Shown one piece after another: positions 22,361 to 33,990 of a DNA stretch of 64,000 bases. Each line of letters opens with the position of its first letter. Within the stretch, counting starts at the first letter, position 1. The DNA comes from Formicarius rufipectus (taxonomy: Eukaryota; Chordata; Aves; Passeriformes; Formicariidae): contig VXAU01004951.1 in assembly GCA_013399695.1 (NCBI GenBank), forward strand, positions 438,240 through 502,239, read 5' to 3'. The notes beneath the pieces were generated by a model that saw nothing but the letters and a program-made list of their open reading frames with translations, was not told the origin of the DNA and ran no database searches. A program made the translations under genes and the position numbers.

Positions 22361-25300
22361 CACTGGGGATGTAGGCAGGTTGAGCAGGGGTTTTGAGAAA
22401 CTGCTGTAACAGATTCAGTCCATCTTCTGGAAGCTCAGTGATCTGTATTTACATGTCAGTCTTCTGAACAGGAAATCAAGGAGGTTTGTAGCCCCCAGCT
22501 GAGGCTGGGAACACCATCATGAGCATTGCAATCCTGGGAAAATGAGTCATGGGAGGACTGTGTGGGGGGCAAGGTCTGGGGAGAGATGCTACGATGAAAC
22601 ACAGGAAAGGAATGGCTCCCACCTTGCCTTCACATGGCTACAGCGCACTGGCAATAACCGTTCTGAGCTCATCTCAGCAGCGTACCAGGGGATCAGTGTC
22701 TGTGCAAACCTGGCTGTGCATCACTGTAGTGACATTCCTGTTAGAACCTGGAGCATAAAGTACCTCTTCTGCAGTAGGTGGAGATAACTGCAGTTCTGGG
22801 AGGGAGTCCTGGTGCACTGGCCATGCATGAGTAATGGAGCTTCCCGGTGTGAATTTTTAGCTTGGGCTCAGTGGTGGCATCATTTTCACTGGAGGGGTTT
22901 TAAACACTGCTTGTCTCGGGTGACACTAGGCAATGTTTAATGGAGAGTGAAAGAAGCAGGGTATTTTGTATTGTGCTTTTCTGGGGGAACAAAAAGTGTC
23001 CCTATAGGAGTAGGGTAGCAGTAGGGATGGACACCAAGCTACTGGTCCCAGTAAGCTATAAGTCCCAGGTCTCAGCTGTTGACTGTACAGGATGGAGGAG
23101 GATAAGTAACAACATCCCATCCATACTGCAGCACAAAGACTGCATGGGGAAGGAGCAGGGAGTCAGAGATTCCATTTGCCTGAGTAGGACCAGCAGGAGA
23201 GATTAGTATCCAGCCACACTATGAATACAGAATTAGAAACTATGTGGGGACTATTTCAAATGGACTTGAGTTTTTTTGGGGTTTTGGTTTCTTTTTTGTT
23301 TTTTTTTTTTTTTTGCTGTCTGTACTTCTTCCTAAGGTCACAATACAGCTCCTTCACAGTCCTTCGTCCCAACCTGCCCCTCTCCTGCTTCCCAGCAGAG
23401 CAAACACTGAAGCACAGTGAGACAGCTGGCAAGCGTTCAGCCTTTCCTCCTTCCCTCTTCCTCTCCCTGCCGGTTTTGTCCTTCCTTGCACACTGTGGAT
23501 GAGTTCTTTGGGGTCTTTCTTTAACTTAACATGCGTACCCAGCTCACACAGTGAGGGCTCGGCCCCCTGTTAGGATCTGAGTGGATAATGATGGTTTCTG
23601 CTTTTATTTCTGCTGAGTCTGTGGGTTGTGGTGGCATTTTGTCAGCTGCATGCAGAGGCACCACTGCCCATAGAAAGCGTTGTCACCTGGAGTCCACACC
23701 TGGAGCTGCTACTGCGTTGATCTGCCATGGATTTGTTTGTTTGTTTGTTTGTGCCAATAATAGAAACATCTCAGTACCTGCCAATTATGAAAAAAAAAAA
23801 AAGAAAAAAAAAAGAAAAAAAAAAGAGAAAAGAGGCAATAGCAATCTCTTCTCTCTATTTTTTCTCCTCTCCACTGGGACAGAACTAAATAAAATGCTTG
23901 ATAAAATTTAGGCTTTATGTGTGTGAGAGAGATACTTATTGTGGTGAGCTGGGTTGAAGAAATGAGATTTGCATAGATATGGATGGATAAAAGGAAGAGA
24001 AGATTGGGAGAAGAATGCTTGAATACTGAATACCTGAAAATGTATGGAGCTGAATGCATGCCTGAGAATACTGTCTGGACTTCAGCAAAGTTGTATTCGC
24101 TTGCATTGACTCTGTTCTTAGCCCCTTGTTTTGCTTTTAAATCGTATTACTTATTTTGTCTAACTGCCCAGGTGTATCCTTTGAGGATTTTCTTTCTCGT
24201 TAGAGTGTGAGAAGAGAGAATTAATGTTGACTGTCCTATAGGTAGGTCACTACTGCAGAGATCCTGTGGTGCTTAGCAGGGTGATTGTAGAGCAGTACAC
24301 TCCTAGACACTTCGAACAAGGAAAACACCCATTGCTCGTGATAATTAGAATCTGAGGAAGCCTTAAGAAGAAGCCTGTCATCATGAAATTTCCTAGGCTG
24401 CAGGCAAATGCTAGCAAATTCCCCAGGTCCTCAATTTCATGGCCATCCTCAGCTTTGGAGGAACTGAGCCACAGGCCGGAATCAGACTCAAGCTGGACCA
24501 TGTAGCTTCCTCTTCACAGCAGTACCTGCATTTTTGAATTGTACCTAGGACTGTCATGGCAGAATTTGCTAAAAATTGAGAAGACTTTTAAGGAGACTTT
24601 TTCTTCAGTGCATTTTACTACTCCCATGTTCCAGCTGTTACTGCCTAGGCTGGAAGGTCTGAAACAGAGGTTTGGTTTGGATCTGATACCCATTTGATTC
24701 AGAAGTCCAGCTGTCATGCTGGCTGGGAGCAGATGCATCAGGGAAGAGGAGGAAGGTGACACACTTGGGTAATCTGGTCCCATGCTAAGTTTCAACCCTA
24801 GCAATGAGAGGAAGGAGCTACTTTACTTTTTGAAGCTTTAATGTGTCTTCAAAAATATCCTGTCAGTCATTGCCATAATTCTGGATATTGTGATGTGTCT
24901 CATTCCTGCCTCTTCTGGAATACTGTGAGAGCCTTCCTTTCAATTATTTCCTTTAGCTGCCAGTCCCTAAGTCTAATAATGTAACATGTGGAGAGGGGAA
25001 AAAATGCAGAAAAAAAAAGTATTCCAGAAGCTTTGAATTCAGCTTTTCATTTAGCTGAATGCCTTTATAATGCTTATTTCCTAAGCTTGGAAAAAAGTCT
25101 CAGCCGATGAAGAAAGGTAGCTCCTTACTTTCATGTGCATAGGTGCTCTGGAAAGCATATCTGTGATCTCTCTGGGACAACCTGAGACCTAAGAATTGAA
25201 CTCATGAGGATATTTCTTCCACCTGGTTGTTGGTGCTTTGCAGCCACATCTTTGGTTCCTATATCCAAGCAGAAAGAAGGTTTTTTCCAACTCAGCCCAT

Positions 25301-25373
25301 ATCTAGCCTGCCCCATTGGCAGTCTTTCCACATGATAAATGGGCTAATTAATTTACAGGTCAAAATGAGAAAA

Positions 25374-25376
<3 letters not shown>
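22361..25376. other. Unique non-coding DNA with low-complexity tracts
   Basis: Contains a T-rich run (16 T at 23299-23314), a (TTTG)n tract at 23732-23752 and an A-rich tract with G interruptions at 23790-23830. The frames of 107 and 116 codons around 23588-24059 run through these tracts and are not convincing genes. Confidence 0.6.

Positions 25377-25425
<49 letters not shown>
25377..25425 (+). repeat. Uninterrupted poly(A) run of 49
   Basis: Forty-nine consecutive A follow AAAAGGT and precede GAGGGAAC. It is by far the longest homopolymer in the window. No retrotransposed gene body or SINE is recognised upstream. Its lack of interruptions implies that it is young or hypermutable, or that the assembly length is inaccurate. 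Confidence 0.97.
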
Positions 25426-25429
<4 letters not shown>

Positions 25430-27395
25430 GAACAGGGGAAGGGATCAATTGACAAATTGAAATGTCATTTCCCAGCCTGCAGCTGGACACGACTGCCTCT
25501 CCTGTTTCTCTCCCACCCTCTATTTCTTCTTTTGTTTTTTGATATCATTATAAAAGCCAGGTTGTAATTGAAACTGGCATCAAAATCAAACAGCATGACC
25601 TTGCCAGGTTTCTTCCAGTCCCACCATGCTATCCTTGGTGGCTTGAGGGAAATAAAAGAGGGTGGAGGGGAAAGCGAGGGAGGGCAGCAGCACCGGGAGT
25701 CCCCTGACAACCTGGCTGCTTGCATGCCTGTCTTTGAAGGGCTTCTCTTCTGTACATCTCTTATTTATTTAATTTTTGTCCAAGGCAGCCAAAGTGCCTT
25801 GGGGACCTGGGGGGTGACAGCAGAGCACACCAGCAGACTTTTCATAGGAGCTGACACATAAAACTGCTGTGGGAACTGAGCAATGCAGTCTGCCAACTCA
25901 TGAGAGTGGTGTCAGCTTGAAGGAGCTGGGAAAACATGGGCCTCAATGCCTTAACCTTCTTGGCCTGTCTGGAACTAGAAGGAACAGTCTCTTATTCCCA
26001 GACTCAAGATGTGTGGCTCTGGCCATGCTCCCTCATTCTGCCCTGTAGCAGCACCTCTTCCAGATGACTGAGACAAGAAAACTCATGTCATTTGTGAGGC
26101 ATTTGCTGGAGTTCAGATCTCCCCAAGGAGGAAGTTCAATGCACTCATTGTCTATAGTTCATCTGCTCAAAAGACAGTCTTGTGCTTAAGAGGGCTGGTT
26201 GCTGCAGTGTACCCCTGACTGGGTCCCCAGTGAGCATTTGAGGAGGGGTCTGTAAGCATGTCTTTCCTTGCTCTAGCCCCTTTTTTTGACATGAATTCTG
26301 ACAGGCAGGAAGGTGCAGTGCACTTCCAGGGGATCTCCAAATCCTGGAGGCAAAGCGGTGTAGGGTGGTTAGGTACAATGGGAAGCATCCTCTGAGTTCT
26401 AGTGTGGAGATGCTGTTGCCTAGGTGCAGTGCCCCCAGAGTAGGGATAAGAAGAGCCCTGGCACAGCTCAGGTTTTGAATTGCGATGATCTCACTGTGAG
26501 AGGAAGTTTAAATGTGAGCTCAAGGCACATAAAACAGCAAGGAATAAATCTCCACCAAATCAGTCCCATCTTTGGTGTCCTCATACACAGCCAGGTCACT
26601 AGTGATAGCTTTTACAGACTGGAGTGGGGAATGGTGATGGAGGTATGCTGCAAGATCCCGAGGGAGAAGACAGCAAGCTTGTTTACAGGCTATTGAGAAA
26701 CTGGATCTGGAGGAAATATTGTTGGGTAGGACTGGTACAAACTAAATAATATCTCTATCTTCTTCCTCCATTCTGTTTGTACACTGCTTGCCCATTAGAT
26801 CACCCTGAGTTTACACAGAAACTGCTGAGGTAGGAAGAAGAAATTTTATAAGCCTATATTTGTATGTTCTAATATAAATGAAATACAGAAAATGTGAGAG
26901 AATGGAGCTCCCGTAGGAGAATATGTGGAGAAGCTTGACTCAGCAGAAGCAGAACTGAAGGGCAGCAGAGGTTTATGAAGGCCCTGATACTGCCTCGTTG
27001 AAGGCAGTGATTTGTGAGCTCAAGGAGATGAGTAATACAATTTACTTCAGTTGTTTCTTTGAGACTTATGAAAAATTCCAACATGGTTTGAGATACTTTT
27101 GGTACATGATGGCATATTTTTTTTAAGTAATTCAGACATGATGTCATGTTCATTCACAGTAGCAGTGAAGTTTCCATGAACTTCTGATGGATCAGAATCA
27201 GGTCTTTCAGTGAACAAAAACATCTTTAAACTATTATGTGCCTTTCTCTGCTGATGGTGCTTGTATTTTTTGCAGTTATCATATTTTCTTCAATTTGCCT
27301 CTATTTTCTATTCCTAAACAACTCTCACTTTCAGATCATCAGGTGCTAGCGTCTTACTGCAGGTTTGAGCTGTGCACCGAAGACTCTCCTGTATA
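25426..27395. other. Unique non-coding DNA, nothing recognised
   Basis: Small frames up to 97 codons with no domain. No repeat family is recognised. Confidence 0.55.
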
Positions 27396-27690
27396 AACAT
27401 TCACAGAATTAAGTTTAATTCCACCAAAGGAGCTGTTTCTGAAGCCAGAGAACACCCTTCTACCATTAGTAGCAATGTAATTAGTGAGATTTCACCCTGT
27501 GCAAAATGCTAACCACTTTTGCCCTGCATGAAGCATTTACTGGTAAATAATGTAAACTGTATTTTTATGAAAATTAGATCAAATTTGGAAGTGAATATGC
27601 TTCGTTTGCACTTAATTCCACTTTAACATCTTCCCTTTTCACATATTTGACCAATTTAATTTTATGGTCAGAAAAAAAGAAGAAAAGAAA
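27396..27690. promoter_or_regulatory. Candidate conserved non-coding element
   Basis: About 300 bases of unique AT-rich sequence rich in regulatory-type motifs: TAATTA at 27478-27483, AAATAATGTAAAC, TTTTTATGAAAATTAG, and TTGACCAATTTAATTTTATGG near the end. There are no repeats or open frames. It has the look of a conserved enhancer, but the claim rests on composition. Confidence 0.3.
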
Positions 27691-29435
27691 AAAATGAAGT
27701 TCAGTGTTGTAGAAATATTTTTAGAAACTGAATTGTAGAAATTCCACTGAGACTGTTCCATGTAGAAGGATTTGTTCATTCGTCCAACCTTAGCAATTGT
27801 CACAGAGAATCAGTCTTGATGTCCCCTGAGCCCTGATTTGACTTATCAGAATAAGCAGCATCTCTATTTTCAACTGAAAGGTAAGGGAACTCCTGCAGTT
27901 TGTGGATAATATCACATAGTTATCAATAATAATTATTAATTTTTTCCCCTAAAGCATAAGGTAATATAGTCCATGTCATCAGCACTGGTACTTTATATTT
28001 CGATGTTTTGGTTCTCCATGTAAATATGCAATTCTTTGCTTCATTTTGCTAAGTTCAATGTTTTGTTAAAAAAACCCCACCTATTTCTCTAGTATGTTTG
28101 TAATCATCACCTTTCAGCTTCATTAACTGCCCATTTTTTCTTGCATTATAAAGAAAGAAAAACCTAGCTCTTCACCTCCATTCTCTGTATTATTCACTAC
28201 TTTATAGACTGTTATCACACCTCCTCTTGTTTGTCTTCTCTGTAATACAAATTGCCCCCCCCTCCTCTTATTCCTCTTTCATGGATGCATTTTTCCACTC
28301 CTGTTATCATTCTTGCCACCTTTCTAAAGAGGAGGCTGAAACAATGCATGGTTACTTATCTGGCCACTAGTCAAACCATCTGGAATTTCAGTCTTCACCT
28401 TAGAGGGGGGGAAAATTTGGGGGGAGAAATCCATCAAATAAATTGGAAAAACAAATACATTTATTGAACACACCATCTGGTAGTGCACATTCCACCAGCA
28501 AAAAAAAAAGAAAAAAAAAAAAGCAACGACCAAGCTAAATTCAACAAATCAATTATTCATTGTGAATTATTCACTAGCTTCTATTCCAAACACTGCCAAG
28601 ATGTGTTTGTTTATTTTTATTTGGAGTTTAAAAAAATCCATGGCAACATTGCTGTTTGTCTGTGTTCAAGTACAAAGAGCAGACCTGCACTTCTGTTCTG
28701 GATGCCTTTATTTAATCAAAGAAAAAGCAACAGAACAAGAAAGAACAAAAGCAAAGTTCTCAGAAGAGAAAATAACATGTGTCTATAAAGTAGTTTTTCA
28801 CTAAAATGGTGTTCTGGGTGACCAGACAATTCCAGAAATACAGAAGTGAAAAATGCAGAAAGAGAGACTGTATCTGTTACATCTGTATTACAGCAGTACC
28901 TGACACAGAGAGGGCTTGCACCATAGCTGAAGAAAATAGATGGATTGATTTTTACAGAAAAGGAGCTTAATAAACTGGTGTGATTACAGGTCAGAGTTCA
29001 GTTGCACTATCAAACTGGGAGGAGAGGATGGTAGACGAGAGAGTCTAACAAGGTCATATGGAAATAGAAAGGTTAGAGCATCCTCTTCTGATGGGGAGCT
29101 GCCATGTACTTGGGGACAACCTCCTGCCTGTTTTGGTCTCTCTTTGTGACTCCACCTTGTGCCATAGGACTGCAGTGGGGATTTGACCATAGCCCAAGGA
29201 AAAGGTAATCTATAATCTTCTCTCTGGTTTGGAAGTTTTGGCAGAGAAAAACTTTTTGGGGAACAGGGGTAGCTGGACAGCTCTGGGTGATGTGGTTAGA
29301 TCTGAGGAGTCAGCAGAAGGGATGAGGTGAGAGCAGGCCATCCATACCCCCAGTCCTGCTGCTCTACTGGAAGGCACAGCAGTGAAGGAACCATTCTCTC
29401 ATTCTCTCCTCCTTCCAGTTTGTTTTGTTTTTCAG
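27691..29435. other. Unique non-coding DNA with an A-rich tract
   Basis: An A-rich tract occupies 28500-28522. Frames of about 100 codons around 28483-28804 start in that tract and have no domain. Nothing else is recognised. Confidence 0.55.
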
Positions 29436-29580
29436 TCCTGACTTAGTTACAGCTAATAACTAATTAAACCCCTAATTGAATATTGGCTAAAGGGCAGTCA
29501 GATAAGTGGTTTGTGTTCGGAAACCAAAGGAAATAAAAGTGTGCTATGACTTCCACTTCATATCGATTTCGGTCTCCTCC
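29436..29580. promoter_or_regulatory. Candidate conserved non-coding element with clustered ATTA sites
   Basis: Closely spaced homeodomain-type cores (GCTAATAAC, TAATTA at 29461-29466, CCTAATTGAATATTGG) are followed by isolated CpGs (TTCGG near 29517, ATCGATTTCGG near 29563). Unique sequence, no coding frame. Confidence 0.3.
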
Positions 29581-31799
29581 AATATAAGGTGCTAGGTACC
29601 TGGCCATAAAAGCATTTGAGGCAATCAGAGCATTTTTCCATATGTTTGCACAGTGCCATGCACACAGCTTGGCTCCTTTGGCTCCTGCTGCTTTTGGAGA
29701 CCAACAGTAGCACTATGGTGTGCAAACATCCCTTTGCAGGTGCTGATCTTGGAATCCCAGTGCAGGATTTGTTATGTTGCCTCATATGAGATGTTCAGTT
29801 CTAACCTTATGGCAGTGCTGCACCAGAAAACCCTGTTGCCTTCACCGAGTAGTGAAATTATGTTATTCACTGATATATTTCCAGAAATAGGGCAGGCAGA
29901 AACTCTCATTTTGGCATATGCTCTACTCTATAATTTTTTGTTCCTATTTCTTCTATGTAGAAGGGAAAAAAAAAAAAAAGGCCTGGACCCAACTAGCTTT
30001 CATATGTGATTTTTATACCCCTTGATCAGTGCCTGGCTGGTCATCAATTTTATGCCTGCAATTAAATCACTAGCACAAAATGTTCCACCATTAAGCCTTG
30101 ACTACAACACCTCTGTCTCAAATTGCACCTGGATAAGAAGTAAGGATTCTTACTGATAAAGCAATATTTCTGTTTCGAATGCATGCTACCTTTTAAGAAG
30201 TGTGGCCCAGATTTTGGGAACTAAGGTTAGAATAGTCAAAGCAGTGGCATTTCCCATCTGCTGATGTTCTCAGCTACAAGGTTGCTATACTAAACAGTTT
30301 ACTCTGCTAGAGATCTCTACTGCTACTTGTGGCACTGATGCATATATATATATATTCAAAAAAAAAAAGAGAGAGAAAGAGAGATTGAAATTGAAAACAG
30401 AGAAGATTAAAAACAAGAAACAACCCCCAAAGCACAACAAATAAAAAAGCCCAGCAAATGAAAGATTAGAGACTTTTTTTCCCTCTTAGAAAAAGGTTTT
30501 CTTCAGTCATCTGATTTGCCTGGCTTCAGTCCAAACGTTGTTCCTCCTTCACTCTGGCTGGTGTGGTTTCTTTGTTTCATGTCCCTGCCCTGGTGTGCCT
30601 GTCCCCATTGCCCTGTCACAACTTTGCCTTGGTAAGGCTGTGGGATTGTGCTGAATGTTGGCAGGGCAGTGGTTGTGGTGGGGGTGTCAGAGAACAGAGC
30701 CCAGTGAGCCGGCACCTCTCCAACACCATCTCTATCTGTGGAAGGAAGAATAAATGCTCACCTGTGTTTTACAGGGACTGATGCCCAAGGAGAGAGGTTG
30801 CCTGTAGAGTAGCCCAGATCAAGGGGCTGTGTGATATTAGGGATGGTGGCAGGAGCTGGAGATGTTGGTGCAGAGAATGTTAGTTAAGCAGAAAGTGAGG
30901 ATGGGGAGCAGCTGAAATTCCTGAAAATCTTTCTCCACTTCTGAACTGGCAGGTCAGAATCAGGCTGTATGAACTAGGGGACACCCAAAATTATCTTCAG
31001 AAGAAGATGCGTTTGCAAGGGAGGATTTCTGTTTCTTTGGGATTTTTTTGGGAGGGAGACTTACAGTGAATGACAGCAATACACAAGGCTGCCAGTGTTT
31101 TTCAGCAACATTGTTCTCTAAAATACAGGGGAGTTTTGTTGGCCTTTACAAATGATTTATTCTGACAGTTATTGTATGCTCAACAACAAATTAAGTTAAA
31201 ATAGACTAATAGCATGTATTCACTGATGCTCTTAACAGCTTGGTAATAGATAGGAGTTTCCTCTCCAACTTCACCCTCCTTCTCAAGTAAAAACACTTTC
31301 ATATGTAAGCTAGACAAAGGTGGGGTCCTCGAACAGAAAGGATAAGCAGGCTGGGAGAGAGCAGTCTGAAGCAAATGCCTCTCTAATTATTGATATGTGA
31401 TGGCAGAGGACTGAGAAGATCACTGGAGGCTTTGGTGTTAGTGTTAACACGAAGTTTTCTCTGAGCAAATAACATCTACAGTGAGAATTTTCACTTTTAG
31501 CACTTTGAATCTTTCTAGAAATCTCAAAATACATGGCAGTTGAGTGTTTCCCAAAAGTCGTTGCAGCATCTGCTTCACAGGTCTAGTGGCTCTCACTGCA
31601 TGTCAAAGGAACCCCTTCCTCCCCAAGATGCCATGCCTCAGGCAAAGCTGGCGCTGTTATCCAGTACTCAGATCTTTGTGCTTGGAGCTCAGCTCAGAGG
31701 GTGGAAGTGACATCAGACCCTTGTGCCCCAAGAATCAGCTAAACTGGTGCCATTTTAACCAACCTCATCTCTTCCTCTATCAGGATAACTGGCTTTACA
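29581..31799. other. Unique non-coding DNA with simple repeats
   Basis: Contains a run of 14 A (29966-29979) and a (TA)n tract passing into an A- and GA-rich tract (30341-30386). The 118-codon frame at 29653-30009 has hydrophobic stretches but runs through the A tract and has no homology that I recognise. Confidence 0.55.
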
Positions 31800-32310
31800 G
31801 ATGGGATACAAACAGCAGATATTTGATATACTGCCACTTTATTAAGGCTTTTAACACTGTTGTGGCATCCCTATAAACAAAATAGAGAAATATAGTTGAA
31901 ATACGAAAGGGTAGTTGCAACATCTGTTGTGCTCAGAGTGGAGCTACCGAGGGTTCTCTGTCAAACAAGGTGTGTGGAGTGACAGGGGTCAGTCCTGTGT
32001 CAGTTACTCCTCAGTATTTTCCTTCATGGCTTGGATGATAGGGATAGCAAAGAAGCTTGCATTTTTAATGTTTGTGGGATTGCAGACATGCTTGTGGAAA
32101 AAGCTAGAGCAAGATGCATAAATTGCCTGAAAATGTTGTGTCTGAAATTCAGGGAGAGCACATGCAAGGAGCTGCAATTTGTCAGGAATAATGAAGTGTG
32201 TGTATATGGGCCAGGGAATGGCAGGTTGGGGAGACATCCTGTGGAAGAACATGCTGGATGTAATGTGAAGTCAGAAGGTGCTAGGCTGGAGCAGGGGTAT
32301 ATTTGTTTAG
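31800..32310 (+). pseudogene. Decayed CR1 LINE fragment, reverse-transcriptase region
   Basis: On the plus strand the DNA follows the CR1 ORF2 order. There is a 'ttaaggcttttaacactgtt' segment, 'gggttctctgtcaaacaagg', and then 31977-32043, whose shifted frames spell the degraded equivalent of the 'SGV..GSVLGP.LF..F..D' stretch of the reverse transcriptase, including 'ggggtcagtcctgtgtcag' and 'catggcttggatgataggg'. Further downstream, 'catgcaaggagctgcaattt' and 'ggaataatgaagtg' keep the same order. Frameshifts and stops make it non-functional. No 5' UTR or intact 3' end is present. High divergence marks it as old. Confidence 0.75.
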
Positions 32311-32398
32311 TTATTCTCATCCTTTCCCTTTCTCCTGCAGTAACCATGAGTCTTTGCTGTAGCCAGACAATCATGGGTACAGATAGATGACAGTGAGT
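32311..32398 (+). other. Strong acceptor and weak donor at the edge of the CR1 relic
   Basis: The segment 32319-32340 is a textbook acceptor: a 16-base pyrimidine run, then CTGCAG. A donor-like ACA|GTGAGT follows at 32393, so 32341-32392 (52 bases) could be a cryptic exon on the plus strand. No transcript supports it, and such pairs arise by chance. Confidence 0.25.
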
Positions 32399-33734
32399 TA
32401 TGGGAGGACTGTGGTGATTCTGGAGTGCATCAGGGTGTCGATGTCTTCTCCTTGCCCCTTGTCTAGCTTTGTGCCAACTCAGGAGGTCAAGAACCCTGAT
32501 ACCACTAGCACACCTGTGATATCAAGGAAAGAGAGAGCTAAGCAGGTGGAAGGATAAGTTAGAAGGCAACATACCAAACCAACATGCTGTGAAAACACCT
32601 TGCTGAAGCACAGTGACAATGGAAGGGCTGCTCCTCTCCATCAGCAATGGATAAGAGCTCTGTGTTCAAGTTCTGCTGAGGCAGCACAGATGAAAGCCTA
32701 ATTCTTAGCGCTCCAGGTGTTGAAAGTAATCTGTCCATCACCACCTCCTCTCCTCCCCTTGCCCACTACCTCCTCACCCCCAATTGCGTCTTACTATTTT
32801 CTTGTAAACAAGGTGATCCCTCCTTTCTTAAAAGGCTTTAAGAAAAAACCACCAGTGGTTAGACCTGGAAGGATGATTCACAGTGATTCACTGGCTCCGC
32901 AGTTTTGCGTCGTCTGTTACAAATGCCTCTGAGCTAAGGACAGTTGCCTTGACTTTATTCAAGGAAAGATTGTTTGCATATTTGTATAGCTCTTTTTGCA
33001 TTTGTGCTTTCCTTTCCCCCTACCCCTTTCCCCCCCTCCTTTTCATATTTTTTAAATCAACTGAGTGGCAAGTATCAGAGGCTTGCTATTGAACCTACCT
33101 TAGTTGTGATAGATCACACTCTCTTACCTTGTTTTCCTGATTTGCTGAGGCTGTCTCCTGTAGCCGGAGGGTGTTACAAAGAAACCAGTGGCCTTCACTC
33201 TCTCTGGAAGGGGAGTCAATTTATGAATATAGAACAGATAAGAACTAGATAACTTAGAACTTGTTTAAAGCTTTTTCCTCTCCCCAGGCTTGTCCCAACG
33301 TATAACTTGTAGCAAATTCAAGCATCTCTGCATCTCTTTGGCTGGATGGGAGTTTAAAGGTAGTCTGTGCATGCGCAATTGCATACAGTAATTGTGTGTG
33401 CACAAACATTTTACTCAGAGTTAGGTGTGTGTGACTGGCTTTTCTGATTGCCTTTGAACCAAAGCTGCAGCAAGAAATTTTGGGAGTTCTTTTTTATTTC
33501 TGTTACAAGCAGTGTCTGGTCCAATATAAAGTACAACTTCCTATGTGAACACGTGAATGTGTTTGAGCTTCTTTTTTCTCTACTATTATGTGGGTTGGCA
33601 AGCTGGAAATGGCTTTTTGCCAGCATTTAATGGAAGCAGCTCCCAGTTGCTGAACGTGAGTGCAGAAAGCAAATGCAAAAGAGAGGGGGTTTTGATAGTC
33701 AGACCAACCATCTTTTATCTGGGGAGAATTCTCC
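32399..33734. other. Unique non-coding DNA, nothing recognised
   Basis: Pyrimidine-rich patches (32735-32790 and 33005-33050) but no gene or repeat family. Confidence 0.55.
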
Positions 33735-33990
33735 TGTAATACAGATTCTGTAACTTTCCCAACTCTGCTTATGACACATTTTAAAATCCATACTGCTGTG
33801 AAGTAGAAATTATAGCCAATTAAACAAGACTACCAAACAGAGTCTGTCCCCAAATTTTCCCTCTTTGTATTTGTTGAACTGCACAATTATTTTAAATTGA
33901 GTGTTGCATATTCATAAACCACATTTCAAACTACCCAGTCTTCTGGTTTATGTATCTAGTTGGAATATTAGCATGTATTTCAGTAGCTCA
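33735..33990. promoter_or_regulatory. Candidate conserved non-coding element
   Basis: Unique AT-rich block with GCCAATTAAACAAG, CACAATTATTTTAAATTG, a TGCATATTCATAAACC octamer-like segment, and AATATTAGCATG. It is followed near 33990-34025 by 'cattgatcccaaagttcctt', which weakly recalls an old SINE. Texture-based call. Confidence 0.22.
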
